Of a stretch of DNA of 54,901 nt, positions 40,929-49,961 are shown in pieces. A program made the position numbers and the translations under genes. This DNA is from Enterobacterales bacterium. GTDB taxonomy: Bacteria; Pseudomonadota; Gammaproteobacteria; Enterobacterales; Enterobacteriaceae. The notes beneath the pieces are model-generated. The model saw only the letters and a list, made by a program, of their open reading frames with translations. It had not been told where the DNA came from and did no database searches. Position 1 is the first letter of the stretch; every line of letters begins with the position of its first letter. The stretch spans positions 1 to 54,901 of the forward strand of contig JAATFX010000034.1 of NCBI GenBank assembly GCA_015654925.1, in the 5' to 3' direction.

Positions 40929-42125
40929 ATGTTGGCCGTGTGGAGCGGTATGAACAGACACTTATCCGGCGCAGAACGTGCATCCCGCGCCAGGACACCC
41001 GCGGAGATCCCGGGCAGTCCGCTTTATGAAGTGCTTAAACAGCCTTTTCTGCTGGGGTTATTTCTACCCATCCAAAGCGGCGGCTGGAGTCCGTCGACGC
41101 TGCCCCGCACCACCGACTGGCACTTTGAATACAATAAAGCCCTGACCCTGAAAGCCGAGGCGCTCGGCCTGGATCTGGTGTTCGGCCTGGCGGAATGGAA
41201 TCAAAAAGGCGGTTACGGCGGCGAGATCGGCTACCGGGCCAACAGCCTGGACCCGTTTATCACCACCGCGGCCCTGGGCGCGGTAACCAGCCGCATCCTG
41301 CTGATATCCACCCTGCATATTCTTTATGGACCCTGGCATCCCCTGCATCTGGCCCGCTTCGGCGCCACCCTTGACAGCATTACCGGCGGCCGCTGGGGAC
41401 TGAATATGGTCACCGGCAACCAGGACAGCTATGCCAGAATGTTCGGCAGCCCGCAGATTGAACATGATACCCGCTACCGCATGGCGGAAGAATTTATCGA
41501 TTTTCTCAAGGCCTACTGGAGCAGCGGGGACAACCTCACCATGACCGGGGAGTTCTGGTCCACCGAGCAGGCGTACATTTCGCCGCAGCCCAAGTTCGGC
41601 CGGCCGCTGCTGGTTAACGCCACCGGCTCGGCGGCCGGCATCGACTATGCGGCGCGCCATTCCGACCTGGTGTTTATCACCAGCCCGGCGGGGGCGGAGA
41701 TCGAAGCCTCCCTGGCCGCGCTGCCCGCCCATACCGCCAAAATCCGGGCCGCCGCCGCCGCCCGGCACCGCACCCTGCGCACGTTAATCAACCCCATGGT
41801 GATTTGCCGGCCGACGGAGCGGGAAGCCTGGGAGTATCACGACGCCATTGTCGCCGCGCAGGACCGCGTGGCGGTGGACAACTTTTTCGCCTCGTTGCAA
41901 AAGCGCGACAGCCAGGCGTTCCTCGGCCACCAGCGCAATCAAAAAGCCGTCGGCGGCAATATCCAGCTGGTGGGCGACCCCGCACAAATCGCCCGTTATC
42001 TCCAGCGCCTGAAAGCCGCCGGGTGCGATGGCGCGCAGCTGACGTTTTATGATTTCGAACCTGACCTGGCGTATTTCGGCGAGGCGGTACTCCCCCTGCT
42101 TAAAGACGCGGGTTTACGGTTCTGA
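40929..42125 (+). CDS. LLM-class flavin-dependent monooxygenase (SfnG/SsuD/DszA-like)
   Basis: FMNH2-dependent monooxygenase of the luciferase-like fold, 398 residues. The LFLPIQSGGWSPS start and the block LDSITGGRWGLNMVTGN resemble dimethylsulfone monooxygenase SfnG and alkanesulfonate monooxygenase SsuD, which oxidise C-S bonds and release sulfite or sulfinate. A second ATG at 40950 has GGAG 4 bases upstream and could be the real start. No flavin reductase is encoded nearby, so reduced flavin would come from elsewhere. It opens an operon with a peptide-type importer and SfnB-like oxidoreductases. Confidence 0.83.
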   Translation: MLAVWSGMNRHLSGAERASRARTPAEIPGSPLYEVLKQPFLLGLFLPIQSGGWSPSTLPRTTDWHFEYNKALTLKAEALGLDLVFGLAEWNQKGGYGGEIGYRANSLDPFITTAALGAVTSRILLISTLHILYGPWHPLHLARFGATLDSITGGRWGLNMVTGNQDSYARMFGSPQIEHDTRYRMAEEFIDFLKAYWSSGDNLTMTGEFWSTEQAYISPQPKFGRPLLVNATGSAAGIDYAARHSDLVFITSPAGAEIEASLAALPAHTAKIRAAAAARHRTLRTLINPMVICRPTEREAWEYHDAIVAAQDRVAVDNFFASLQKRDSQAFLGHQRNQKAVGGNIQLVGDPAQIARYLQRLKAAGCDGAQLTFYDFEPDLAYFGEAVLPLLKDAGLRF

Positions 42126-42140
42126 ACCGGCTGGGTAACC

Positions 42141-43127
42141 ATGATGACAGCATTATATTTCATAGCACGGCGGATACTGCAGGCCGTTCCCATCGCCCTG
42201 ATGGTGGTGGTGCTTAATTTTTTCCTGCTTAAAAGCGTACCCGGCGATCTGGCGGATGTCATCGCCGGCGAGGCCGGCGCGGCGACGCCCGAATTTATGG
42301 CCCAGCTGCGCGCGCAGTTCGGCAGCGACCAGCCCCTGGCCGTGCAGTTCGTTTCGTATTTAAAACACATCGCGCAGTTCGATTTAGGCTGGTCGTTCCG
42401 CTATAGCGCGTCGGTCAGCCAGCTGATCCTGGAACGGCTGCCCGCCACGCTGCTGCTGATGGGGGTATCGCTGGCGCTGGCGGTGATCCTGGGCATTATT
42501 CTGGGGGTGATATCGGCGGTCACCAAACGCCCGTATGTTGAACGGCTGATCGCGCTGCTGGAGACCGTGGGGTTTTCCATGCCGGTATTCTGGCTGGGCC
42601 TGATGATTGTCGTACTGTTCACCGTGCACCTGGGCTGGCTGCCGTCCAGCGGCATGAGCGAAATGGGGGCCGATCACCGCGGCTTCGCCCGCGTTGCCGA
42701 TACCGTAAAACATTTGGCGATGCCCGCCGGCTGCCTGACCTTCAGCTATCTGGCGCTGTATATCCGGCTGATGCACGAATCCGTGCTTACCGTGGCGCTG
42801 CAGGATTTTATCCGCACCGCCCGGGCGAAAGGCTGTAGCCGCCGGCGCTTGATTTGGCGCCATATCGTGCCCAACGCCCTGCTGCCCATCGTCACGCTGA
42901 CCGGCCTGCAATTCGGCGCCATGCTCAGCGGCTCGGTAACCATTGAAACCGTGTTTGCCTGGCCGGGTCTCGGCCAACTGGCGCTGTCCGCAGTCACCAC
43001 CCGGGATATCAATTTGCTGCTGGGCATTTTGTTCGTCACCTCGCTATTCGTGGTGATGGTGAACGTGCTCACCGAGGTGGTGCACGCCGCGCTGGACCCC
43101 CGCACCGGATTGGCGGGTAGCCGATGA
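42141..43127 (+). CDS. Peptide-type ABC transporter permease (DppB family)
   Basis: Inner-membrane permease of 328 residues, with a first helix near 12-32, then SVPGDLADVIAGE (an OppB-type start) and the EAA loop KGCSRRRLIWRHIVPNALLPI. It begins 15 bases after the monooxygenase stop and overlaps the DppC-like gene by 4 bases. The transported compound is unknown; family 5 importers take peptides, nickel chelates, glutathione and other small organics. Confidence 0.86.
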   Translation: MMTALYFIARRILQAVPIALMVVVLNFFLLKSVPGDLADVIAGEAGAATPEFMAQLRAQFGSDQPLAVQFVSYLKHIAQFDLGWSFRYSASVSQLILERLPATLLLMGVSLALAVILGIILGVISAVTKRPYVERLIALLETVGFSMPVFWLGLMIVVLFTVHLGWLPSSGMSEMGADHRGFARVADTVKHLAMPAGCLTFSYLALYIRLMHESVLTVALQDFIRTARAKGCSRRRLIWRHIVPNALLPIVTLTGLQFGAMLSGSVTIETVFAWPGLGQLALSAVTTRDINLLLGILFVTSLFVVMVNVLTEVVHAALDPRTGLAGSR

Positions 43128-43972
43128 CCGGACTACCGTGCGCCCTGCCCGGCGCATTAAGCAAACGGCCCCGCGCCTGGCTGGGGGGATTGGGCCTGTT
43201 GCTGGTGGTGGCTATCGCGGTGTTCGCCCCGCTGCTGGCCGGCGACGATCCGCAGGCCATGGTGGCGCGTCCTTACCTGTTCCCCGGCCAGGATATCGCC
43301 CATTTTTTGGGCACCGATACGCTGGGGCGGGATATCTGGGCCGGCATCGCCTACGGCGCGCGGCTATCGCTGCGAATCGGTTTAACCACCGGCTTGCTCA
43401 CCGCGCTGATCGGGCTGTTGATCGGCGCGGTCGCCGGCTATTTCGGCGGCTGGGTCGACAATCAGCTGATGCGGCTCACGGAGCTGTTTCAAATTATGCC
43501 GTCGCTGATTTTTACCCTGGTGCTGGTGATTATCCTGGGCCCGACGGTCAATACCTTGACGCTCGGCATCGCCGCCACCTCCTGGCCGAACGTGGCGCGC
43601 TTATCCCGGGGGGAAGCCCGCCGCCTGCGCAACAGCGACTTTATCCAAGCCGCCCATGTGATGGGAATGAGCGATTACCGCATCCTGATCGTCCACATCC
43701 TGCCCAACGCCCTGATGCCGGTGGTGGCCATGCTGGCGATGCTGGTGGGCCACGCGATCCTGACCGAAGCGGCATTATCCTTCCTGGGGATGGGCGATCC
43801 GAACGTGGTGTCCTGGGGCAGCATGATCGGCCAGGGCCGCGATGTGCTGCGCAGCGCCTGGTATATGAGCGCCATCCCCGGCGTGGCGATTTTCTTTACC
43901 GTGGCATCGCTGAGCCTGCTGGGCGGCGCCATTAATGACTGGATTAATCCGCAGCGCGGGAGATTGCCATAA
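43124..43972 (+). CDS. Peptide-type ABC transporter permease (DppC family)
   Basis: Inner-membrane permease of 282 residues, with a short N-terminus, a first helix near 17-38, the HFLGTDTLGRDIWAGI block typical of OppC proteins and an EAA loop around MGMSDYRILIVHILPNALMPV. The start overlaps the preceding stop by 4 bases and the stop overlaps the ATPase start by one base, so all transporter genes are coupled. Confidence 0.86.
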   Translation: MTGLPCALPGALSKRPRAWLGGLGLLLVVAIAVFAPLLAGDDPQAMVARPYLFPGQDIAHFLGTDTLGRDIWAGIAYGARLSLRIGLTTGLLTALIGLLIGAVAGYFGGWVDNQLMRLTELFQIMPSLIFTLVLVIILGPTVNTLTLGIAATSWPNVARLSRGEARRLRNSDFIQAAHVMGMSDYRILIVHILPNALMPVVAMLAMLVGHAILTEAALSFLGMGDPNVVSWGSMIGQGRDVLRSAWYMSAIPGVAIFFTVASLSLLGGAINDWINPQRGRLP

Positions 43973-44784
43973 TGACGCCATCCATACCCCTGCTCCAGGT
44001 GGAAGGCCTGCGGGTCACCTACCGCGCTTCCGGCGGCGAACCCGCCGCGCCCGCGGTCAAGGATCTGAGCTTTGAACTGGCCGCGGGCGAAACGCTGGCG
44101 CTGGTCGGCGAATCCGGCAGCGGCAAAACCACCACCGGCTACGCCCTGCTCGGCCTGCTGCCCGCGGCGGCGGCCGTTGAAGCCCGGCGCCTGGCCTTTG
44201 AAGGCGCCGACCTGCTGCGGGCGGACGAACGCCGGTTGCAGCAGATCCGCGGCGGACGGATCGGCATGATTTTCCAGGATGCGCTCTCCGCCCTTAACCC
44301 GCTGATGACCGTGGGCGATCAAATCGCCGAAGCGGTGCGCATTCATCGCCGCGTCAACCGGCGCACCGCCCGCCAGCAGGCTTTGGCGCTGCTGAAAAAA
44401 GTGCGGATTCCCCAGGCGGAAAGCCGGCTGGACGATTATCCGCACCGCCTGTCCGGCGGCATGCGCCAGCGCGTGGTGATCGCCATGGCGCTGGCGGGCA
44501 ATCCATCGCTGCTGATCGCCGACGAACCCACCACGGCGCTGGATGTCACCATCCAGGCGCAAATCGTCGGCTTGCTGCTGGCGCTGCAACAGGAACTGGG
44601 GATGGCTATTCTACTGATTACCCACGACCTGGGCGTGGTGGCGGAAATGGCCGACCGGGTGGCGGTGCTGCGCTACGGCGAATGCCTGGAGCACCAGGAC
44701 GCGGCCGCGCTGTACCGCGCGCCGCGCCACCCCTATACCCGGCAATTACTGGCGGCCCGGCCGCCGATGGGAGGACGGCCATGA
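43972..44784 (+). CDS. Peptide-type ABC transporter ATPase 1 (DppD family)
   Basis: ATPase of 270 residues with Walker A GESGSGKT (about 44-51), the Q-loop in [20 protein letters not shown], Walker B ending ADEPTTALD and the switch His in ITHDLG. It lacks most of the C-terminal oligopeptide extension with cysteines that DdpD carries, so it is a shortened family member. It overlaps the second ATPase gene by 4 bases. Confidence 0.87.
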   Translation: MTPSIPLLQVEGLRVTYRASGGEPAAPAVKDLSFELAAGETLALVGESGSGKTTTGYALLGLLPAAAAVEARRLAFEGADLLRADERRLQQIRGGRIGMIFQDALSALNPLMTVGDQIAEAVRIHRRVNRRTARQQALALLKKVRIPQAESRLDDYPHRLSGGMRQRVVIAMALAGNPSLLIADEPTTALDVTIQAQIVGLLLALQQELGMAILLITHDLGVVAEMADRVAVLRYGECLEHQDAAALYRAPRHPYTRQLLAARPPMGGRP

Positions 44785-45788
44785 ATCCTGTCTTGCTGGA
44801 TGTCCGGGATCTGAATGTGCGCCATCATACCGCCAGCGGCACCCTGACCGCCGTCGATGCCGCCAGTTTCCATATCGGCTACGGCGAAACGCTGGCGCTG
44901 ATCGGCGAATCCGGCTGCGGTAAAACATCGCTGGGCAAAACCCTGGCGGGCCTGCAAAAGGCCGACAGCGGGGAAATCCTGTTCCACGAGGTTAATCTGG
45001 CCCCGCTGTCGCGGCGCAAATTGCGGCCCTGGCGCCAGGCGATCCAGATGGTGTTTCAAGACCCGCTATCGGCGCTCGACCCGCGCCAGCGCGCGTATAA
45101 AGCCGTCGATTTGCCCCTGCGGCTGCATACCAAACTCGACCGCGCCGGCCGGCGGGCCCGCATCCGCGAATTATTCGATCAGGTGGGGCTGGATACCGCG
45201 CTATTGCAGCGTTTCCCCCACCAGTTGTCCGGCGGACAGCGGCAGCGGTTGAATATTGCCCGCGCGCTGGCCCCGGCGCCGGAGCTGATTGTCTGCGATG
45301 AGCCGGTTTCGGCGCTGGATGTCAGCCTGCAGGCGCAAATCGTCGCGCTGCTCGGTTCCCTGCAACGGCGCACCGGCGTGTCGTTTTTGTTTATCAGCCA
45401 CGACCTGTCGGTGGTGGAGCATATCGCCGGGCGGATTGCGGTGATGTATCTGGGCCAGATTGTCGAGATACTGCCCAAAGACCGCCTGTGGACCCGGGCC
45501 GCGCATCCGTACACCCGCCTGCTGCTCAATTCCATACCCGGCGCCAGCCCGGATGAGCGACGGCTGCACGCCATCCCGCCGGATGATATGGAACCCCCCA
45601 GCCCTTACGCCCTGCCGGCGGGCTGCCGTTTCCAGCAGCGTTGCCCGCTGGCGCAGCCGGTTTGCCGTACGCTCGCCCCGCAGCTGCTCGCCCTTGATAA
45701 GACGCAGTCGGTGGCCTGCCATTTGCACAATCCGGCGGTTATTCCCCCGGAACCCGCCAATATCATTATCAGGAGTAGCGTATCGTGA
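44781..45788 (+). CDS. Peptide-type ABC transporter ATPase 2 (DppF family)
   Basis: ATPase of 335 residues with Walker A GESGCGKT, QMVFQDPLSALDP, LSGGQRQR, a CDEPVSALD Walker B end and ISHDLSVVEHI. The C-terminal oligopeptide extension is present, with spaced cysteines in GCRFQQRCPLAQPVC. The ATG with GGGAGG upstream and the ATGA overlap fixes the start; an in-frame frame extends 33 codons into the previous gene. The stop overlaps the next start (GTGA). Confidence 0.87.
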   Translation: MNPVLLDVRDLNVRHHTASGTLTAVDAASFHIGYGETLALIGESGCGKTSLGKTLAGLQKADSGEILFHEVNLAPLSRRKLRPWRQAIQMVFQDPLSALDPRQRAYKAVDLPLRLHTKLDRAGRRARIRELFDQVGLDTALLQRFPHQLSGGQRQRLNIARALAPAPELIVCDEPVSALDVSLQAQIVALLGSLQRRTGVSFLFISHDLSVVEHIAGRIAVMYLGQIVEILPKDRLWTRAAHPYTRLLLNSIPGASPDERRLHAIPPDDMEPPSPYALPAGCRFQQRCPLAQPVCRTLAPQLLALDKTQSVACHLHNPAVIPPEPANIIIRSSVS

Positions 45789-47044
45789 ACCCCCTTCATC
45801 ATGTACCGGACAGCGCGCCGGGATCGCCGGCGACCACGGGCGGACCGGTCACCGTCGGCGCCCTGCTGGCCGCCGCGGATCGCCTGGCCGCGCGGCTGGC
45901 GGAAACGTCGGCCGCACGCGACGCCAACCGCGAACTGCCGGTGGCGGTCTTCGCGCAAATCCGCCGGCTGCGCCTGGGGGCATTGCGCGTCCCCGCCGCC
46001 TATGGCGGCGCCGGCGGCACCTGGCATGATGTGGCGCGCCTGTTTATCCGTCTGGCCGCCGGCGACGCCAATATCGCCCAGGCCTTTCTTTCCCATTTCG
46101 TGGCGGTGGAACGCGTGCGGCTGATGGGCAGCGAGGCGCAGCGGCGGCGTTATCTGCCCCAGGCCGCGGCGGGCGTACTGTTCGGCGCGGCGACGGCGGA
46201 ACGCGGCGGGCGGTATCGCGGCGAATTGGCCACGCGCCTGACCCGGGATGGCGACCAGTACCGGCTCAACGGCACCAAGCACTATTGCACCGGCGCATGG
46301 TACGCCGACCTGCTGAAAATCCGATGTGTCGACGGGGACGGCGCCACGATCTCGGCGCTGGTGCCGGCGGATCGCCCGGGCATCGAGCGTTTGGACGACT
46401 GGGACGGCATGGGGCAGCGCTGCACCGCCAGCGGCACGACCGAACTGCGCGACGTGGCGGTTTTCTCCGAGGAAATCCTGCCGATGGAAGCCTGGAAAAC
46501 CCAGCGCCATCACGGCGGGGCCAGCGCCCAGATTATCCATTGCGCCATCGACGCCGGCATCGCGCTGGCGGCGCTGGACGATGCGGTTGCCTGGGCGCTC
46601 CGGGGGGTCAGGCCGGTGAAAGAGAGCGGCGTGCGGCAGGCCGCCGACGACCCGTATATCCTGCATGCGCTGGGGCGCATGTCGGCCCGCGCCCGCGCCG
46701 CCGAAGCGGTGGTGCTCAGCGCCGCCGACCTGCTGGAAGCCGCCGCCGCGATCCGCTTCGGCGCGGCGGGCGAATCCTGTTTGGCCGCCTGCGAAGCGGC
46801 CGCCGGCGAGGCTTCGCTGGCGGTAGCCGAAGCCAAGATATGGTCGACCGCGGTGTCGCTGGAAGTGGCGCAAATGCTATTTGATATCGGCGGCGCCTCC
46901 ACGACCTTGCGCACCCATAATTTCGATCGCCATTGGCGTAACGCCCGCACCCATACCACTCACGATCCCATTGCCTACAAATACCGCGCGCTGGGAGATT
47001 TTTACGTTAACGGCACCTTGCCGCCGCTGACTTTTTCCTATTAA
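45785..47044 (+). CDS. Acyl-CoA dehydrogenase-fold oxidoreductase (SfnB/DszC-like), paralog 1
   Basis: Flavin-binding protein of 419 residues with the acyl-CoA dehydrogenase fold. SfnB and DszC are the closest families in this context: flavin-dependent enzymes or accessory proteins of organosulfur use. Visible blocks are RVPAAYGGAGGTW near residue 70, LNGTKHYCTGA, and a C-terminal ASTTLRTHNFDRHWRNARTHT segment as in DszC-type monooxygenases. The start is GTG with AGGAG 9 bases upstream, overlapping the ATPase stop. A beta-oxidation role is unlikely given the neighbours. Confidence 0.82.
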   Translation: MNPLHHVPDSAPGSPATTGGPVTVGALLAAADRLAARLAETSAARDANRELPVAVFAQIRRLRLGALRVPAAYGGAGGTWHDVARLFIRLAAGDANIAQAFLSHFVAVERVRLMGSEAQRRRYLPQAAAGVLFGAATAERGGRYRGELATRLTRDGDQYRLNGTKHYCTGAWYADLLKIRCVDGDGATISALVPADRPGIERLDDWDGMGQRCTASGTTELRDVAVFSEEILPMEAWKTQRHHGGASAQIIHCAIDAGIALAALDDAVAWALRGVRPVKESGVRQAADDPYILHALGRMSARARAAEAVVLSAADLLEAAAAIRFGAAGESCLAACEAAAGEASLAVAEAKIWSTAVSLEVAQMLFDIGGASTTLRTHNFDRHWRNARTHTTHDPIAYKYRALGDFYVNGTLPPLTFSY

Positions 47045-47061
47045 TCATCCGGGATAAACAT

Positions 47062-48711
47062 ATGACAACCGATCCACGCAAATTTAGCCGCCGTCAGGTT
47101 TTGGAACTGATGGCGATTGGCGCCGGCACCATGGCGGCCTCGGGATTCCTGCCGTCGGCGCTGGCGGCCCAGGTGTCCGCCGCCGCCTCCGGGGAAGGCA
47201 TCATCAAGGGGGGAACGCTGTTTGCCAACGTAAACCCCGAGCCCGCCGGCCTGGTGGCGGGCATTAATATTTCCAGCCCGGCGGTAGTGGTCTCGTCCAG
47301 CATTTTCGACGGGCTGGTGAGCTATGACAATAATTACCGGCCCCAGCCGCAGCTGGCCGAATCCTGGGAACAATCGGCCGACGGCAAAACCATCACCTTC
47401 AAGCTGCGCCGGGGCGTCAAATGGCACGACGGCCATCCCTTTACGTCCGCCGATGTGCAATATTCCATCCTGAACGTGGTGAAGAAAACCCATCCCCGCG
47501 GCGCCTCCAACTTCGCCAAAGTCACCGACGTGGAAACGCCCGACGATCATACGGTGATTTTCCGGCTGAGCGGCCCCGCGCCGGTACTGTGGTCGGTGCT
47601 GTTCGGCACCGAAACCCAGATTGTGCCCAAACATTTATATGAAGGCACCAATCCGCTTACCAACCCCTGGAACGCCAAGCCTATCGGCACCGGCGCGTTC
47701 AAGTTCAAGGAGTGGGTGCGCGGCAGCCATATCGTTTTGGAGCGCAACCCGGATTACTGGGATACCGGTAAACCCTATCTGGATCGCATTATCTTTAAAA
47801 TGTTGCCGGATGCCGGCGCCAGGGGCGTGGCCCTGGAGAGCAATGAGATCCAGTACGCGCCCAATAACCCGGTGGCCGAAAGCGACGTGGCGCGCCTGAG
47901 CCAAAACCCGGCGCTGCAATTGGATACCCGCGGCTGGGAAGTCCCCGCGCCGATTTTCTTTTTCGATTTTAACTTCAGGCGCAAAACCTTCCAGGATATC
48001 CGGGTCCGGCAGGCCTTCGCCCACGCCATCAATCGGCAGGGACTGGCGGAAATTGTCTGGTATGGCCTGGCCAACGTGGCGGAAAGCTGCGTGCCCAGCT
48101 TCCAGAAACAATTCTTCAAACCCGGCTTGCCGCAGTATGAATTCGATCCGAAAAAAGCCGAGCAATTGCTGGATGCGGCCGGGCTGAAACGCGGGGCCGA
48201 CGGAGTGCGGCTGCGGATTAACCATATCACCGAAGTCTCTTACGGGCAGGTCTACCTGCGCGCCGCGGAATATATGCAGCAGCAGCTCAAACATATCGGC
48301 GTCGAAATGGAGCTGATTAACCTGGAGCTGGCGGCCATGATCCGCCGGGTATTCGGGGAATACGATTTCGACACGTTTTCCCAATGGTATTCCGCCTATC
48401 CCGATCCGCAAATCGGGGTCACCCGCCGTTTCTGGACCAAGAATATCAAGCCCGGCACCCCGTCGAGCAACAGCTCCGGTTACTCCAATCCGGAAATGGA
48501 TCACATCATTGAAGGCATCCAGGAAGAAGGGGATGTGGCCAAACGCAAACAGTATATCGATCGGATGCAGGAGTTGGTGCAAACCGATGCGGCATCGATC
48601 AATTTGCTGGAGCTGAAGTTCTTCGGGTTTTATTCCAAAAAACTCCAGGGCCTGCGCAAAGGCCCCATGCTGTTCTATTCAAGCCTGGCCGATGCCTGGC
48701 TGGAGAAATAA
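47062..48711 (+). CDS. Peptide-type periplasmic binding protein with Tat signal (SBP_bac_5)
   Basis: Binding protein of family 5, 549 residues. The N-terminus has a twin-arginine motif, SRRQVLEL with Arg10-Arg11, a weakly hydrophobic core and an ALAA-Q cleavage site near 36. Export by Tat means it folds in the cytoplasm, unlike the Sec-type DdpA. The mature part shows GGTLFANVNPEP and the TFKLRRGVKWHDG block of the family. It is encoded away from its permeases, between the two SfnB-like genes. The ligand is unknown, perhaps a sulfur-containing organic compound. Confidence 0.86.
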   Translation: MTTDPRKFSRRQVLELMAIGAGTMAASGFLPSALAAQVSAAASGEGIIKGGTLFANVNPEPAGLVAGINISSPAVVVSSSIFDGLVSYDNNYRPQPQLAESWEQSADGKTITFKLRRGVKWHDGHPFTSADVQYSILNVVKKTHPRGASNFAKVTDVETPDDHTVIFRLSGPAPVLWSVLFGTETQIVPKHLYEGTNPLTNPWNAKPIGTGAFKFKEWVRGSHIVLERNPDYWDTGKPYLDRIIFKMLPDAGARGVALESNEIQYAPNNPVAESDVARLSQNPALQLDTRGWEVPAPIFFFDFNFRRKTFQDIRVRQAFAHAINRQGLAEIVWYGLANVAESCVPSFQKQFFKPGLPQYEFDPKKAEQLLDAAGLKRGADGVRLRINHITEVSYGQVYLRAAEYMQQQLKHIGVEMELINLELAAMIRRVFGEYDFDTFSQWYSAYPDPQIGVTRRFWTKNIKPGTPSSNSSGYSNPEMDHIIEGIQEEGDVAKRKQYIDRMQELVQTDAASINLLELKFFGFYSKKLQGLRKGPMLFYSSLADAWLEK

Positions 48712-48712
48712 C

Positions 48713-49915
48713 ATGCCGACCACCTCCCTGACACCCCCTTTATTATTGGCCCGCGCCCGCGAACTGGGCCAGGAACTGGCCGGCCAGGCGGCGGAGTATG
48801 ACCGCCAGGCCCGGGCCAATATGCCGGCGTTCGACCGTATCCGCCAGCTGCGCCTCGGCGCGATGCGCGTCCCCCGCCGCTACGGCGGGGCCGGCGGCGA
48901 GATCGGCGATGTGGTGGCGCTGATGATGGTGCTGGCCAAAGGCGATCCGTCGGTGGCGCAATCCCTGCTGCCGCATTTTGTGTTTGTCGAACGTACGCTG
49001 CTGATGGGTACGCCGGCGCAAATCACCGATTTTCTTGGCCAGGCGGCGCAGGGGAAACTGGTGGGCGGCGCATCGGCGGAATTGGGCGGCGCGTTTCGCG
49101 GCGAGGTGCGCACGCTTCTAAGCCGGCACGGCGATGCGTATCGCCTCAATGGCCTGAAGCATTACAGCACCGGCGCGCTGATGGGCGATCTGCTGAAAGT
49201 GCTGGCGGTGGATGAACAGGGCGAGACGGTGCTGGCGGTGGTGCCGGCGGATCGCCCCGGGATTATCCGCCATGATGACTGGCAGGGCATGGGCCAGCGC
49301 GGCACCCTGAGCGGCCGCACCGAGCTCGATGACGTGCTGGTGGAGGAAGCGGAAGTCATGCGCGCGCAGCGTTGGCAAACCGAACGGCACCATACCGGCG
49401 CCGCCTCGCAAATCCTCCATTGCGCCATCGAAGTCGGCATCGCCATGGCGGCGCTGGATGATGCGGCCGCCTGGGCGCGCAGCGGCGTGCGGCCGGTGAA
49501 GGAAAGCGGCGTCGGCCGCGGCCAGGACGATCCTTATCTGCTGCATTATGTCGGGCAAATCGCCGCCCAAACCCATGGGGCGCATGCATTGGCGCTGGCG
49601 GCGGCGGCGAAAATCACGCTGGCCGCCCGGGCGCGCTTTGCCGGCGCCGATGCGCAAGATATCGACCGGCTGGCCGTGGAAGCCTCCATCGCCACCGCCG
49701 AGGCGAAAGTCATCGCCACCGAGGCCGCCCTGTTCGCCGGCCAGACCTTATTCGACGTGGGCGGCGCGTCCACCACGCTGCGTAAACATGATTTCGACCG
49801 GCACTGGCGCAATGCCCGCACCCATACCACTCACGATCCCGCGGCCTATAAATACCGGGCGATCGGCGATTATCGGCTGAACCGCCGGGCGCCCCCCATC
49901 GGTTATGGCTATTGA
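48713..49915 (+). CDS. Acyl-CoA dehydrogenase-fold oxidoreductase (SfnB/DszC-like), paralog 2
   Basis: A 400-residue protein homologous to paralog 1 along its length. Shared blocks include LRLGAMRVPRRYGGAGGE, LNGLKHYSTGA, RQRWQTERHH-type residues (here QRWQTERHHTGAASQI), and ASTTLRKHDFDRHWRNARTHT. GGAG lies 7 bases before the ATG, which is 1 base after the stop of the binding-protein gene. Two such paralogs in one operon suggest successive oxidation steps or a heteromeric enzyme. Confidence 0.82.
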   Translation: MPTTSLTPPLLLARARELGQELAGQAAEYDRQARANMPAFDRIRQLRLGAMRVPRRYGGAGGEIGDVVALMMVLAKGDPSVAQSLLPHFVFVERTLLMGTPAQITDFLGQAAQGKLVGGASAELGGAFRGEVRTLLSRHGDAYRLNGLKHYSTGALMGDLLKVLAVDEQGETVLAVVPADRPGIIRHDDWQGMGQRGTLSGRTELDDVLVEEAEVMRAQRWQTERHHTGAASQILHCAIEVGIAMAALDDAAAWARSGVRPVKESGVGRGQDDPYLLHYVGQIAAQTHGAHALALAAAAKITLAARARFAGADAQDIDRLAVEASIATAEAKVIATEAALFAGQTLFDVGGASTTLRKHDFDRHWRNARTHTTHDPAAYKYRAIGDYRLNRRAPPIGYGY

Positions 49916-49961
49916 TGCCGCCATGGCGGGATAACCCGTTTGCAGACAATTCAGAGACCCT

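Noticed and set aside
45785..49915. Fatty-acid beta-oxidation acyl-CoA dehydrogenases
   Set aside because: The neighbours are a flavin monooxygenase, a peptide-type importer and a rhodanese, and the C-terminal block resembles DszC/SfnB. No CoA ligase or thiolase is present.
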